Assembly: GCA_023910675.1 (NCBI GenBank)
Contig: JAAVWC010000001.1
Coordinates: 434,001-498,000 of the forward strand
Length of the DNA stretch: 64,000 nt
Origin: Gemmatimonas sp.
GTDB lineage: Bacteria > Gemmatimonadota > Gemmatimonadetes > Gemmatimonadales > Gemmatimonadaceae
Reading direction: 5' to 3'
Part shown: positions 23,060-32,403 of the stretch, piece after piece
Position numbering within the stretch: the first letter of the stretch is position 1
How the letters are laid out: each line of letters opens with the position of its first letter
Translations under genes and position numbers: made by a program
Notes under the pieces: model-generated
Told to the model about the DNA's origin: nothing
The model's database searches: none
Seen by the model: the letters and a program-made list of their open reading frames with translations, nothing else

Positions 23060-24735
23060 CGACACCACGTGGACATTGCGTCGAAACAGCCCGTCGCGCA
23101 ACGGAACGGTGATGGTCCGCACCCGAGTCGGATGTATGCTCGGCGCTCCTCGGTCCCGGAGCGCGCATGCCCGACGCGGCCTCGGTGGCGCGCGGCGTCG
23201 ACAAGCCCCGACGTCCCCAAGCGTCGCCGCGCTTTCGGTTGGTCTCGGACCATCTGCATCGCCTGCAGACGGTCGACGACGAGCGCTTCGCCCGCGAGTA
23301 CGGCCCGTGGCGCCCCGTGGTCGCGCAGGTGGCCGACACGTTCCTCGAATGCGGCGTGCTCGACCACGGATTCGCGCGCATCCGGTGCGACGCGTGCACG
23401 CACGAGTATCTGCTCGCGTTCTCGTGCAAGTGCCGCTACTTCTGCCCCAGCGGTCACGCCAAGCGGTTGGCGATCTGGACGCAGTGGCTGGACACGACCC
23501 TGCTCGCGCCGGTGCCGCACCGCCAAGTGGTGCTCACCATCCCCAAGCGGCTCCGCGCCTACTGTCTGTACCGCCGCCGCCTGCTCGGCGAGATCGCCCG
23601 CGTCGCCGCCCGCACCGTGACCGCCGCCATTCGCACACTGACCGGCGAGCGCGACCTCGCCGTGGGGATCGTCGCGTGCCTGCAGACGCACGGCTCCCGG
23701 GCGAACTGGCATCCGCACCTGCACCTCCTCGTGACCGACGGCGGCTTCCGGCCGGATGGCACCTTCGTCTCCTGGCCCGCCCACGACACGGCGCGCTTGA
23801 CCGAGGCGTTCCGCCGCGCCGTGCTCCGCTTGTTCGTGCGCCTGGAGCTGTTCGACGAAGACCAGGCCGCCGGCATGCTCACCTGGCCGCACTCGGGGTT
23901 CCACGTGCACACGGCCGTGTGGGTGGCCGAGGACGACCGCGCCTTTGCCACCCGGCTCGCCCGGTACTGTGCGCGCAATCCGGTCGCGCTGGAGCGCTTG
24001 ACGTACGACCGAGTCGCGAAGGCGGTGACGTACCGGTCCGATAAGGCGGACGGCCCGACGGCGGGCACCGAGACCGCCGACCCGCTGGAGTTTCTGGCGC
24101 GGGTGTTGGTCCATATCCCCGACAAAGGACACGTCACGACGCGATACTCTGGCTGGTATGCCAACCGCCCCCGTGGCATGCGGGACACGGCGGCGCCCGC
24201 CGTAGCGGACGGGCCGCCCGCGATCGTCCCCGCCCCACGGCTGGCGCCGACCGAGGCCACCCGCCGGTGGGCGAAGGCCCTACGGCAGCCCTCCTCCAAC
24301 AGATCTTTGAGGTCGACCCGCTAAGGTGTCCCACCTGCCACGGCGCGATGCGCATCGTCGCCTTCATCACCCAGACGTCGGTGATCGACCAGATCCTCAC
24401 CCACCTCCGGACCCGCGCTTCCCGTGCGGCGCACGCCGGGCCACGGAGCCCCCCATCGACCCGGGCCCCCGCGAGCCGGGGCCCGGCGCGCACCCCACGC
24501 TCGTCCGCCGACGCTGCGCCGGTCCTCTGAGGACGGCCCCGACGCTCCGCCACCACGCGGGGACCGTCGGCGTGGGCGGCCGTCCCGCCGGCGCGGCTCA
24601 TTGGTCCCGCCGGCATCGCCCCCCCACAGTCACCGCCGTTCCCACGGCCCTCGAGTCGCACGAACACGTCAGTGGGCACGCCGCCGCCCGCCAGTCGGTG
24701 CTTACGCGGTCGGTGATCTCGCCCTATACTCGACC
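23060..24735 (+). mobile_element. IS91-family (IS801-like) element
   Basis: It runs from next to attC 13 to about GTGATCTCGCCCTATACTC at 24710-24728, where an istB fragment begins. The right-hand 250 bases occur again, inverted, at 6415-6690. Carries one HUH transposase. No inverted repeats, as expected for this family. The exact left end was not determined. Confidence 0.75.
23167..24324 (+). CDS. IS91-family HUH (Y1) transposase, frameshifted near the C-terminus
   Basis: 385 residues as read. N-terminal zinc-binding region (IRCDACTHEYLLAFSCKCRY, FCPSGHAKR), HUH motif in WHPHLHLLVTDGGF, and the Tyr-containing region LARYCARNPVALERLTYD. Near 24290 the frame changes: the expected C-terminal segment (LLQQIFEVDPLRCPTCHGAM, then RIVAFITQTSVIDQILTHLR) is in another frame running to about 24530. 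The remnant at 1-380 shows the same frame change, so it is shared by both copies and predates their separation, or it is programmed. Rolling-circle-type transposase. Confidence 0.82.
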   Translation: MPDAASVARGVDKPRRPQASPRFRLVSDHLHRLQTVDDERFAREYGPWRPVVAQVADTFLECGVLDHGFARIRCDACTHEYLLAFSCKCRYFCPSGHAKRLAIWTQWLDTTLLAPVPHRQVVLTIPKRLRAYCLYRRRLLGEIARVAARTVTAAIRTLTGERDLAVGIVACLQTHGSRANWHPHLHLLVTDGGFRPDGTFVSWPAHDTARLTEAFRRAVLRLFVRLELFDEDQAAGMLTWPHSGFHVHTAVWVAEDDRAFATRLARYCARNPVALERLTYDRVAKAVTYRSDKADGPTAGTETADPLEFLARVLVHIPDKGHVTTRYSGWYANRPRGMRDTAAPAVADGPPAIVPAPRLAPTEATRRWAKALRQPSSNRSLRSTR

Positions 24736-24739
24736 GATA

Positions 24740-25468
24740 GTCGCCCCGCCCCGCATTGAAATTCCTATCCCCGAGCTGGCGGTGCGGGCGGAAGCCGAGG
24801 GCATGGGGTATCGGGCGTATCTCGACACGCTCATCGCCGAAGAGATCGCGCATCGCGCGGAGACGCGGCTGCGCCGCGCCGTCCGGGCGGCGCGCTTTCC
24901 GGTGCTCCGCACCATCGACGACTTCAACTTTACCTTTCAATCGGCGCTGCGACGCCAGATGCTCGGCAGCTATCTCGGCGTCGAACTCATCACCGATGGG
25001 CGCAACGCGATCTTTAGTGGGCCGACCGGGACCGGCAAAACGCATCTGGTCATCGCGCTCGCGTATCGCGCCCTGCAACACGGCTACGAGGCGCGCTTTG
25101 TCTCCGCGGATGTGCTGATCGGCGAATTGTCGCACGCCGCAAGCCTCGGCACGCTCGATGCCGCGCTCGGGCCGTATCTGCAGCCGCATGTGCTCGTGCT
25201 CGACGAAATCGGCTACCTCGCGCACGCAGCCGACGCGGCGAACGTGCTGTATCGCGTTGTTAATGAACGCTACCTCCGGCAGCTCCCCATCCTCGTCACC
25301 ACCAACAAACCGCTGGCGGCGTGGGGGCACGTGCTGCATGATGGCGATCTGGCCGAAGCCATCCTCGACCGCCTACTCGAACGCGGCACGCATTTCGAAA
25401 TGCGCGGCCGCTCCTACCGTACCCGCCACCTCAAGGAGACCACGAGCGTCGACACCACTGACGCGTAG
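24740..25468 (+). pseudogene. istB: IS21-family istB ATPase, 5'-truncated
   Basis: About 240 residues of an IstB/DnaC-like AAA+ protein: Walker A IFSGPTGTGKTHLVIALAYR, Walker B HVLVLDEIGYLAHAADAANV, sensor LPILVTTNKPLAAWGHVLHD, C-terminal HFEMRGRSYRTRHLKE. Upstream it runs straight into the IS91 end without a normal start, and no istA is present, so only part of an IS21 element remains. An upstream in-frame ATG exists within IS91 DNA. Confidence 0.82.
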
Positions 25469-25540
25469 TCCCATCACGGCCCAGCCTGCGACAGAATATC
25501 GAGAAAAAGTGCGCCAGACTATAGAGAACTCACAGCGCGC

Positions 25541-25547
25541 GTTAGAC
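25541..25547 (-). repeat. attC half-site (right core only)
   Basis: GTTAGAC preceded by CACAGCGCGC resembles the right end of an attC whose other arm was removed by the IS21/IS91 insertion. It sits 23 bases before the plus-strand gene at 25570. Weak but in the expected orientation. Confidence 0.35.
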
Positions 25548-25569
25548 GGACCTCTCAACTGAGTCCACT

Positions 25570-25980
25570 ATGTTCAACCGCGTCCTTAGATGGCCGTCAT
25601 TCTGGAGTACGGCTGAATTGGAAGAACTGGTCTCGCTGCCTGACACACCAAAGCCTCTACCACGAGAAGTGGTGCACGAGAGTTTTGTGAGATACTCGTC
25701 GGAACTCTTTGCGGGTTGCGCATCGGAACTCCTCTTGCTCCCGGTTCGTAAAGAGTGGTCTTACACAGTCGGAAAGCTGAAGCGCGCAATGCCGCCGTCG
25801 CTGAAGCGACGAACCCAAACCGTCGATTCGCGCGGAAGCACATGGGGGGTGATTGCGCGATACATGAGTCCAATCGTGGCTTGCCTTCCTAACGACGAAT
25901 CGTGGATTGAGCCGACGATGGACGCAGAGGAAGTCGCAACCGGTCTGTACTCACTGGTTCTCGTGTCCTGCTCCAGTTGA
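25570..25980 (+). CDS. Hypothetical protein, truncated by IS3
   Basis: 136 residues as read: MFNRVLRWPSFWSTAELEEL, VVHESFVRYSSELFAGCASE, SYTVGKLKRAMPPSLKRRTQ, CLPNDESWIEPTMDAEEVAT. No family recognised. The last five residues and the stop are supplied by the left end of the IS3 element, so the original protein was longer. It is on the plus strand, against the direction of the cassette genes. The antisense frames are less protein-like. Confidence 0.55.
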   Translation: MFNRVLRWPSFWSTAELEELVSLPDTPKPLPREVVHESFVRYSSELFAGCASELLLLPVRKEWSYTVGKLKRAMPPSLKRRTQTVDSRGSTWGVIARYMSPIVACLPNDESWIEPTMDAEEVATGLYSLVLVSCSS

Positions 25981-26025
25981 AATGTGACACTCCCCGCTCC
26001 ACACTCTGGAGCAACGGAGGTTGTC

Positions 26026-26370
26026 ATGAGTCCCTCGACGGAAGCCATCCGACGCTCGCGGCGCGTGTTCACGCCCGAGGAGAAGGCCACCATCTTGCGT
26101 CGTCATCTGGCCGACAAGATCCCGGTGTCGGATCTGTGTGACGAGTATCAGCTCGCCCCGAGTCTGTTTTATCTGTGGCAGAAGCAAGCGCTCGATCATC
26201 TGACGGCCGCGTTGCAGGACGGGCGCACGGCCCGCGGCGCGTCGCAGACCGCGAGCGCCGACCGGGCGCGCCTCGCCGCGCTGGAAGCGATCATCGCGAA
26301 GAAGGACCGGATCATTGCGGAAGTGTCGGAGGAGTACCTCGACATGAAAAAAAAGAGTGGGGACCGATGA
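26026..26370 (+). CDS. IS3-family transposase OrfA
   Basis: 114 residues: helix-turn-helix (RRVFTPEEKATILRRHLADK, VSDLCDEYQLAPSLFYLWQK) and a coiled region (LAALEAIIAKKDRIIAEVSE). Near its 3' end the run A8 at 26347-26354 followed by G is a classic -1 slippery sequence for making the OrfAB transposase. OrfB starts 4 bases before its stop. Confidence 0.9.
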   Translation: MSPSTEAIRRSRRVFTPEEKATILRRHLADKIPVSDLCDEYQLAPSLFYLWQKQALDHLTAALQDGRTARGASQTASADRARLAALEAIIAKKDRIIAEVSEEYLDMKKKSGDR

Positions 26371-27329
26371 CGGGCCGCTGGGTGCCGCCCGATCGGCGCG
26401 ACGAGGTGGTCGATTGGGTCACCGCGCTCGCCACGCGGACCGCGCTGCCCGTACGACCGATGCTCCGCCGGCTCGGGATCGCGCGGACGAAGTACGCCCG
26501 CTGGACCGCGTCGTACGGCGCGCTGGCGACGGCGCACGGCCCCGTACCGCGCGAGCATCACCTTACCCAGGCCGAGCGCGATGGCATCTTGGCATTTCAC
26601 GACCGCCATCCGCGCGACGGCTATCGGCAGTTGGCCGACATGCTGCTCGATGCCGGGGAGGTGGCGGTGAGCCCCTCGTCCGTGTATCGCGTGCTGAAGG
26701 TGGCCGGTCGGTTGGATCGTTGGACGCGCACGCCGTCGAAGAAGGGCACGGGCTTCGACCAACCGACGCAGGCGCACGCGCATTGGCACATCGATTTCAC
26801 GTACGTGAACATCGCCGGCACGTTCTACTATCTCTGCGCGATTCTCGATGGCTGGTCGCGCTACCTGGTGCACTGGGAGCTCCGCGAATCGATGACCACG
26901 GCGGATGTCACCACCATTCTGCAACGCGCGCGCGAACGGTTCCCCGACGCGCGTCCGCGCATGATCTCCGACAACGGCCCGCAATTCGTCGCGCGCGATT
27001 TTCGCGACTTCATTCGCGTGTCGGGCATGACGCATGTGCGCACGGCGCCGTACTATCCCCAATCGAACGGGAAACTCGAACGCTGGCATCAAACGCTCAA
27101 CGTCACCACGATTCGGCCCGAGGCGCCGCACTCGATCGAGGACGCGCGTCGCCTCGTCACGGCGTTCGTCGCCGAGTACAACACCCAGCGCTTGCACAGC
27201 GCGATCGGCTACCTCACGCCGGCCGATCGACTCGCCGGTCGCTCGGCGCAGATCTGGGCGACGCGCGATCAACAACTGGAAGCGGCGCGCGCGGCGAGGC
27301 AGCTCGCGCATCGCGCGGCGGCGGCGTAA
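26367..27329 (+). CDS. IS3-family transposase OrfB
   Basis: 320 residues from MTGRWVPPDRRDEVVDWVTA. DDE core: AHWHIDFTYVNIAG, RMISDNGPQFVARDF, YYPQSNGKLERWHQTL. Likely expressed mainly as an OrfAB fusion. Intact. Confidence 0.92.
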   Translation: MTGRWVPPDRRDEVVDWVTALATRTALPVRPMLRRLGIARTKYARWTASYGALATAHGPVPREHHLTQAERDGILAFHDRHPRDGYRQLADMLLDAGEVAVSPSSVYRVLKVAGRLDRWTRTPSKKGTGFDQPTQAHAHWHIDFTYVNIAGTFYYLCAILDGWSRYLVHWELRESMTTADVTTILQRARERFPDARPRMISDNGPQFVARDFRDFIRVSGMTHVRTAPYYPQSNGKLERWHQTLNVTTIRPEAPHSIEDARRLVTAFVAEYNTQRLHSAIGYLTPADRLAGRSAQIWATRDQQLEAARAARQLAHRAAAA

Positions 27330-27497
27330 CATCACATCCTGCAGGACGCTGGATTCCATTGTTGGCCCACCCACGTGTCACATTCACGCTGAACCAGGAC
27401 AGGAGGAACGTAGGCGCCACGTAGAACGTGAGCGAAGAGTCTTCAGTAGCTCGCGCCAATCATGAGGGATGAAGGGAGAGTCGTACGGACGCATCGG

Positions 27498-28670
27498 TCA
27501 GCGCGGCAGCAGATACGCGAATCCGAAGTTGTCGCCGGCAAGGGGAATGACACGGTCAATTCGACGGCCTGTGAGCGACAATACGATGACGCGCGCGGGC
27601 TGCACCGGGTAAAGAGACCCAAAGGGCGCCGAGCCGGTTCGCACGTACAGTTCCCCGGTCGCGTCATCAACGACGCCATCGCCCATAACAGTCGCCAAAG
27701 GCGAATGAGGCGACCCACCTAGTGGGGTGCTGACGTCGATACTATCGACCGCAGCGAGCTGATCATCAAAAAGATACACGATGCCAGACCCTGCGATCTC
27801 GGGAAAGCGACCTTGATCAAGTGCCGCGAACCGAGAATTGTTTTGGAAGGGAACGACAGCGCCGAGGCCGAGCCGCTGCCGAGAGGCAACCACGCGGCGC
27901 GCCAGCAAATCGAAGACCAAGAACCGAGTGTCGGTGCCGATCAGCAGTGATGCGCCGTCCTTCAAGACTACAAGGTTGATGACTACCCGAGCACCACCCA
28001 ATTCCGAAAAAGAAATGGAGTCGAAAGGTGCGAGAGACAGACGATCAAGCAGGTAAATGCGCGCGGCGCCGAGAACGCCTCCAGCCGCATTCTCACGAGA
28101 GGCAACCATCGCAATAGCACCGTCGGGACGCCCCGGCAAATGCGGCACCTCGCGGAATCTGCCTCCCACAAGCCAAGGCCCGCTGAAGGCTTCTGCAACG
28201 CCGGAAAGTGAGTTCAAGCGCGCTATGCCCACCGTGCCACTCTGCTCGGCTTGCGCCACATATACCCATCTCCCGTCCCGCGATGCCGCTAACGAGATCA
28301 CGGCACGAAGGCCCACGCCAGACTGTGCCGTTGGCGTAAGAGCATATGAAACGGTTCTTCGCCATCGCTCGCGCAAAGTCAGCGCATCGACCGCTACCAG
28401 ATCCCGTCGCGCGTCCTCGTGCACGACTCCCATAAGTAGTGTGTTGTCGGCGAGTAGCGCAGCTGACTCGAGTGACCCCGGGATGGTGGATGATCTTTCT
28501 GGCTTCAGAGCCGTACCGACCACACTCAGCGCCGTCTTGCCCCCCCCAAAAATCTCTGATGTGACGAGCACGCGAGCAGTCCCATTCGATTGTGGTGAGT
28601 TGGGCTCGTTGCTACAGCCCCAGCACAAAACGAGTGCAAGGAATACCATCAAAGCGTGCACGGGCATCAT
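27498..28670 (-). CDS. Beta-propeller-like lipoprotein next to the S8 protease
   Basis: 390 residues from the ATG pair at 28665-28670, preceded by AAGGAG. Lipoprotein signal (VHALMVFLALVLCWGC, lipobox LCWGC). The rest is repeating beta-strand sequence (SLAASRDGRWVYVAQAEQSG, RIYLLDRLSLAPFDSISFSE, RARVIVLSLTGRRIDRV-type) resembling a seven-bladed propeller of the YVTN/quinoprotein-like class. No catalytic motif. It lies 193 bases downstream of the protease on the same strand and they may be cotranscribed. Probably a surface or periplasmic binding protein. Confidence 0.7.
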   Translation of the reverse strand: MMPVHALMVFLALVLCWGCSNEPNSPQSNGTARVLVTSEIFGGGKTALSVVGTALKPERSSTIPGSLESAALLADNTLLMGVVHEDARRDLVAVDALTLRERWRRTVSYALTPTAQSGVGLRAVISLAASRDGRWVYVAQAEQSGTVGIARLNSLSGVAEAFSGPWLVGGRFREVPHLPGRPDGAIAMVASRENAAGGVLGAARIYLLDRLSLAPFDSISFSELGGARVVINLVVLKDGASLLIGTDTRFLVFDLLARRVVASRQRLGLGAVVPFQNNSRFAALDQGRFPEIAGSGIVYLFDDQLAAVDSIDVSTPLGGSPHSPLATVMGDGVVDDATGELYVRTGSAPFGSLYPVQPARVIVLSLTGRRIDRVIPLAGDNFGFAYLLPR

Positions 28671-28862
28671 CTCTCCTTGGCGAGGCGTAACATTTCCTTC
28701 CGCTTGCGGCGGGATCTTTGCATTTCCTCTCACTCGCTGTCGAGTCGTGCCCCCTGAGTGGCTCCCGAGCCATTCCACGCAGGAGGCGCCAACTCCGTCT
28801 TCGAGTGGATAAGCGGAGCGCATCCGTGTACGTACACCGAGCGCCAAGCCGCTAGATCGGAA

Positions 28863-30581
28863 CTACAGCGCGGAGCCGAAAGCGTTGAGCTTACCTGTTC
28901 CGAACGTCGTGGCAGATCCCCACGGCACCGCAGTTGTTCTGAGTCTTGTCTTTACCTGGCCGGCAGTGAGCGCAGGATAGCGCGTCAGGACGAGAGCCGC
29001 GACACCGCTGGCTTGTGGCGCGGCGGCCGACGTCCCCGAGAATGTCGAGGTAAAATCGATAGCGCCGCCCGGCCCGTCGTTGCAGCCTGAGGCACCGTAT
29101 CTGTCGACAGTGACCACCTCACCTACACAGCTGCCGGTGAACATCCCGCTCGGTGCGACTACATCAATGGTGCCACTCGGTGCATAGTCCGCCGGAGTGC
29201 CGAAGCGGCTGATGGCGCTAACCGAAATGACGTTGCTCGAGCTTGACAAGCTCGCAGGATAAAGCACGGAGCCGATTAATCCGAGGGAGCGCCTCGAGGG
29301 GTTGCCCGCGGCGAACACGACCACTGATCCCTTGCCGCTCCTTCCAGAAGAAAGCGCACTGTTGATCGCACTCGTGATGGCCGTCGCCGGCGCACCGCCT
29401 CCCCAACTATTATTAATCACGTCGCTCTGCATCCAACTCCACGCTTGGTTGATTGCGTCCGCAATTTGGCCCGTTGAGGCAGCCTGAGGCAAGGAACCAA
29501 ACCCGTCGGGATACGTGCGACGAAAAATGCGAAGCACGTTCAAGATCACGTTAGGAGCGACGCCCGCACCGCCCACTCCGTTGTTATGTTGCCCGGCGGT
29601 GATGCCGGCCACCGACGTCCCGTGCGTGTCGTTGGAGTATGGATTGTACGCGTTGTCTCCCGTTGCCAGCGCTGCCATTGCGTCGAAGCTATATCCACCG
29701 CCGAAACGGCCGACGAGGTCGCCAGCAAACCCTCCGCCAGAGTTGCCGTGTAGCACGTCTACACCGTCATCAATCACCGCCACTCTGAGCGTACTCGAAC
29801 CGAGCGTAAGGTTCCAAGCCTGCTCGACGTTAATGTCGACAGGCACCCCGTAGAGCGTATTGGAGTTCAGAAGATGAAACTGCGCACCATAGAATGGATC
29901 GGTGGGCGTGTAGCTCGGTGCGAAGTTGGTCACCTTGTCGGGATCAGCCCAGTCCACTGAGGGGCGGGATGATAAGGCGGTGGCCACTTCGAGCGGGTCT
30001 GATGTCCGGTCGTACGCAAGTCGGTACGCAAAGTACCCCGAGTCCGGTCGAGGTGCTCGAATGACGCGAGCCCTCACACTTCGGATACTCTCGTCGACTT
30101 CTTGGCCAGAAACACCATCTTTGAACCGGACGTCGAGCTGGTTCACTGGCAAGATTGGATGATTCCCTTTCGCAGTAACGTACGCCTGAGATACGAACTC
30201 AACGCGCGGCTCCTTCAACAGAACCTCACGTGCGCGAGCAATTGCCTCTTCGGAAGCACCCGTCACCTCGACGGCTCGGTGATTGGGAACCGACAATCGC
30301 TCAGAACTCGTCACCTTCACGGTTGGCGTTCCCGCGAAGGCAGCCGCAACGAGAGCCTCCACGTTATCCATCGAGGTGCTAATCACGAGACGGCGCGTGT
30401 CCGGCCGGAGCGTAATCTTCTCACGCTCATGCAAATAGTACCTTTCGCTCCGCGAAACGGAGACGGTCGAGAAGGGCTGCCGAAGCTCTGGCTCCGTCAC
30501 ACCGTCTCGCGTGGAGCAGCCCGCAAGAAGGGCCGCTAGGAGTAGCCAGAAACGCGATTTCACTGAACGTGTGCACTGCAT
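28863..30581 (-). CDS. Subtilisin-like (S8) serine protease lipoprotein
   Basis: 572 residues. Lipobox LLAGC in a typical signal. Residues about 40-215 are an N-terminal extension, possibly a pro-region (LPVNQLDVRFKDGVSGQEVD). The catalytic triad is visible: Asp in LRVAVIDDGVDVLHG, His in NDTHGTSVAGITAG, Ser in FSGTSAAAPQASGVAAL, with the oxyanion Asn in DVINNSWGGGAP. It should be secreted, membrane-anchored and autoprocessed. No attC was found between it and the downstream lipoprotein. Confidence 0.9.
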   Translation of the reverse strand: MQCTRSVKSRFWLLLAALLAGCSTRDGVTEPELRQPFSTVSVSRSERYYLHEREKITLRPDTRRLVISTSMDNVEALVAAAFAGTPTVKVTSSERLSVPNHRAVEVTGASEEAIARAREVLLKEPRVEFVSQAYVTAKGNHPILPVNQLDVRFKDGVSGQEVDESIRSVRARVIRAPRPDSGYFAYRLAYDRTSDPLEVATALSSRPSVDWADPDKVTNFAPSYTPTDPFYGAQFHLLNSNTLYGVPVDINVEQAWNLTLGSSTLRVAVIDDGVDVLHGNSGGGFAGDLVGRFGGGYSFDAMAALATGDNAYNPYSNDTHGTSVAGITAGQHNNGVGGAGVAPNVILNVLRIFRRTYPDGFGSLPQAASTGQIADAINQAWSWMQSDVINNSWGGGAPATAITSAINSALSSGRSGKGSVVVFAAGNPSRRSLGLIGSVLYPASLSSSSNVISVSAISRFGTPADYAPSGTIDVVAPSGMFTGSCVGEVVTVDRYGASGCNDGPGGAIDFTSTFSGTSAAAPQASGVAALVLTRYPALTAGQVKTRLRTTAVPWGSATTFGTGKLNAFGSAL

Positions 30582-30793
30582 GGGGCATCATCCTCCATAT
30601 TAGGTTCTCTTCACAATCTTCCGTCTTCAATCCTGAAGACGAATTAATGTTGGAGACTCGCTTCAGAGTTTGCAAGAGTGACCGCAGTTGCGGATTGGAA
30701 TCATGTGAGGGCCGGTAACGAAAAGAGGCTCTGTGGACTTTACCCGATTTCGTGGACGCCTGACTCGCCCTAATTTCGGGGCGGAGGTGGCAC

Positions 30794-31114
30794 ATGGGAT
30801 CGAGCAAGAAAGGAGTCCGGCGTGAACGCCGCGTGTTCAGCGCGGAGTTCAAGGCCGAGGCGGTGCGGCTGATGGCCGACCGCCGGGCGGCGGGCGCATC
30901 GGTCGCGCAGATCGGCCGGGAATTGGCGGTGCGACCGGACCTGTTGCGGGTGTGGGCGAAGGAGCAGCCGGCGGCAGCCAAAGCCGGCGGCGCGGTGCCG
31001 GGGGAGACGCTGGAGCAGGAGAACCGGCGGTTGCGGCGCGAGCTCGCGACCCTGCAGCAGGAGCAGGCGTTCTTGAAAAAAGCGGCGGCGTACTTCGCGA
31101 AAGAGTCGCGATGA
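30794..31114 (+). CDS. IS3-family transposase OrfA
   Basis: 106 residues: HTH (RRVFSAEFKAEAVRLMADRR, SVAQIGRELAVRPDLLRVWA) and coiled coil (LEQENRRLRRELATLQQEQA). The A6G run just before the end (TTGAAAAAAGC) is a likely -1 frameshift site. Its stop overlaps the orfB start as ATGA. Confidence 0.9.
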   Translation: MGSSKKGVRRERRVFSAEFKAEAVRLMADRRAAGASVAQIGRELAVRPDLLRVWAKEQPAAAKAGGAVPGETLEQENRRLRRELATLQQEQAFLKKAAAYFAKESR

Positions 31115-31986
31115 GGTGCGCCGTGATTGCTCGCCATCGGGGCGAGTATCCTGTGCGACTCATGTGCCGGGTCCTCCACGTGTCCGTGGCCGGTTTCTAT
31201 GCCTATCTCCAGCGGCCGGAGCCGTGGCGGGCCGTCATCGACGACGTGTTGATGGCCCACGTCCGGATCGCGTTCGCCGAGAGCGGCGAGACCTACGGGG
31301 CGCCGCGCATTCATCAAGAGCTGCGCGCGGCGGGGCTGCCGACCAGCACGAAGCGCGTCGCGCGCCTGATGCAGCAAGCCGGCTTGGTGGCCCGCCGCCC
31401 GAAGCGCGGACGGGTCGTGACGACCGACTCGACCCACGGCGAGCCCATCGCGCCGAATCGGCTCGGGCGCCAGTTCGACGTGCACGGCGTCGCGTTGAAT
31501 CAGGTATGGGTGGGCGACATCACCTACATCCCGACCCGGGAGGGCTTCCTCTACCTCGCGACCGTGTTGGACCTCAGCTCGCGCCGCTGCGTCGGCTGGG
31601 CGATGCGGGAGACCATGGAGGTCGACCTGGTGACGAGCGCGCTGCGGATGGCGCGGGACGCGCGCCATCCGGCCCCCGGTTTGATCGTCCATTCGGATCG
31701 CGGCAGTCAATACGCATCGGCGGCGTACCGCGCCGAACTGGAGACCCACGGGATGCTGGCGAGCATGAGCGGCAAGGGCAATTGTTATGATAACGCCGTC
31801 GCCGAGAGCTTCTTCGCGACGTTGGAGTTCGAGCTGGTCATGAAGCACGACTGGCACACGCGCGCGGAGGCGCGGCGGGCGATCTTCCGCTATATCGAGA
31901 CCTGGTACAACCGGAAACGGCGGCATTCGACCTTGGGCTACGTCAGCCCCGCCGAGTACGAAGCGCAGTTACTGCAGGCCGCGTAG
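31111..31986 (+). CDS. IS3-family transposase OrfB
   Basis: 291 residues from the ATG overlapping the orfA stop. Catalytic residues in VWVGDITYIPTREG, LIVHSDRGSQYAS and YDNAVAESFFATLEFE; closing motif YIETWYNRKRRHSTLGYVSP. Intact. Confidence 0.93.
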   Translation: MRCAVIARHRGEYPVRLMCRVLHVSVAGFYAYLQRPEPWRAVIDDVLMAHVRIAFAESGETYGAPRIHQELRAAGLPTSTKRVARLMQQAGLVARRPKRGRVVTTDSTHGEPIAPNRLGRQFDVHGVALNQVWVGDITYIPTREGFLYLATVLDLSSRRCVGWAMRETMEVDLVTSALRMARDARHPAPGLIVHSDRGSQYASAAYRAELETHGMLASMSGKGNCYDNAVAESFFATLEFELVMKHDWHTRAEARRAIFRYIETWYNRKRRHSTLGYVSPAEYEAQLLQAA

Positions 31987-32027
31987 TTCTTATCACGTAC
32001 GCGTCCACTTTTTCGGGGTAAGTCCAC

Positions 32028-32239
32028 TTCGTGGAATCGTTTGGGTGACACCCGAGATTAACGGCAATCCATGCATACAGCGCTAACCCGAATACGCTAA
32101 ATGCTAGTACACGAACGACCGTGGAAAGCTCCTTCTCCCGCCAGTCAGTCCCTACGAGTCGAGTGAATACGACATTACCCAAGGCTCCGGGAACAATCGC
32201 GATCACGAGAATCAGAAGTGCGGCTGCGGATGTTGGCAT
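32028..32239 (-). pseudogene. DUF6338-like membrane protein, 3'-truncated by IS3
   Basis: About 70 residues remain: MPTSAAALLILVIAIVPGAL, then GNVVFTRLVGTDWREKELST and VLAFSVFGLALYAWIAVNLG. The two hydrophobic helices and the RLVG-DWRE motif resemble the N-terminus of DUF6338 membrane proteins (assignment tentative). The frame then enters the IS3 right end. Its own attC, expected to the left, is missing. The start lies 35 bases from attC 14, as expected for a cassette gene. Confidence 0.6.
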
Positions 32240-32273
32240 TCCGATTGGTCGAGGTGATTCAATGCTGATGTGG

Positions 32274-32398
32274 CCCTAACGCCTTACGTTCTGCTGCAGC
32301 GCATCAAATAAAGTGCGGCCGGACGGTCGACGTGCGCCAGCACGGCGACCGCCTGCCGCACACCGTGTTGCGCTGACAGCAGCAACGTCCCGTTCGGC
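32274..32398 (-). repeat. attC site 14 (cassette A, copy 1)
   Basis: Cores CCCTAAC (32274-32280) and GTTCGGC (32392-32398). The 125-bp class is shared with sites 8, 9, 15 and 16. The left core differs because it faces the DUF6338 cassette. Confidence 0.9.
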
Positions 32399-32403
32399 AG
32401 TGC

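Larger units (their letters stand above)
25967..27404 (+). mobile_element. IS3-family element with A8 slippery site
   Basis: About 1.44 kb. Inverted ends TCCTGCTCCAGTTGAAATG and, as reverse complement of the right end, TCCTGGTTCAGCGTGAATG, both running into TGACAC. Contains orfA and orfB overlapping around a run of eight A. Confidence 0.88.
30733..32026 (+). mobile_element. IS3-family (IS150/IS2-like) element
   Basis: About 1.29 kb with ends TGGACTTTACCCGATTTCG and, as reverse complement of the right end, TGGACTTACCCCGAAAAAG. It inserted into the 3' part of a DUF6338-like cassette gene. Confidence 0.88.
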
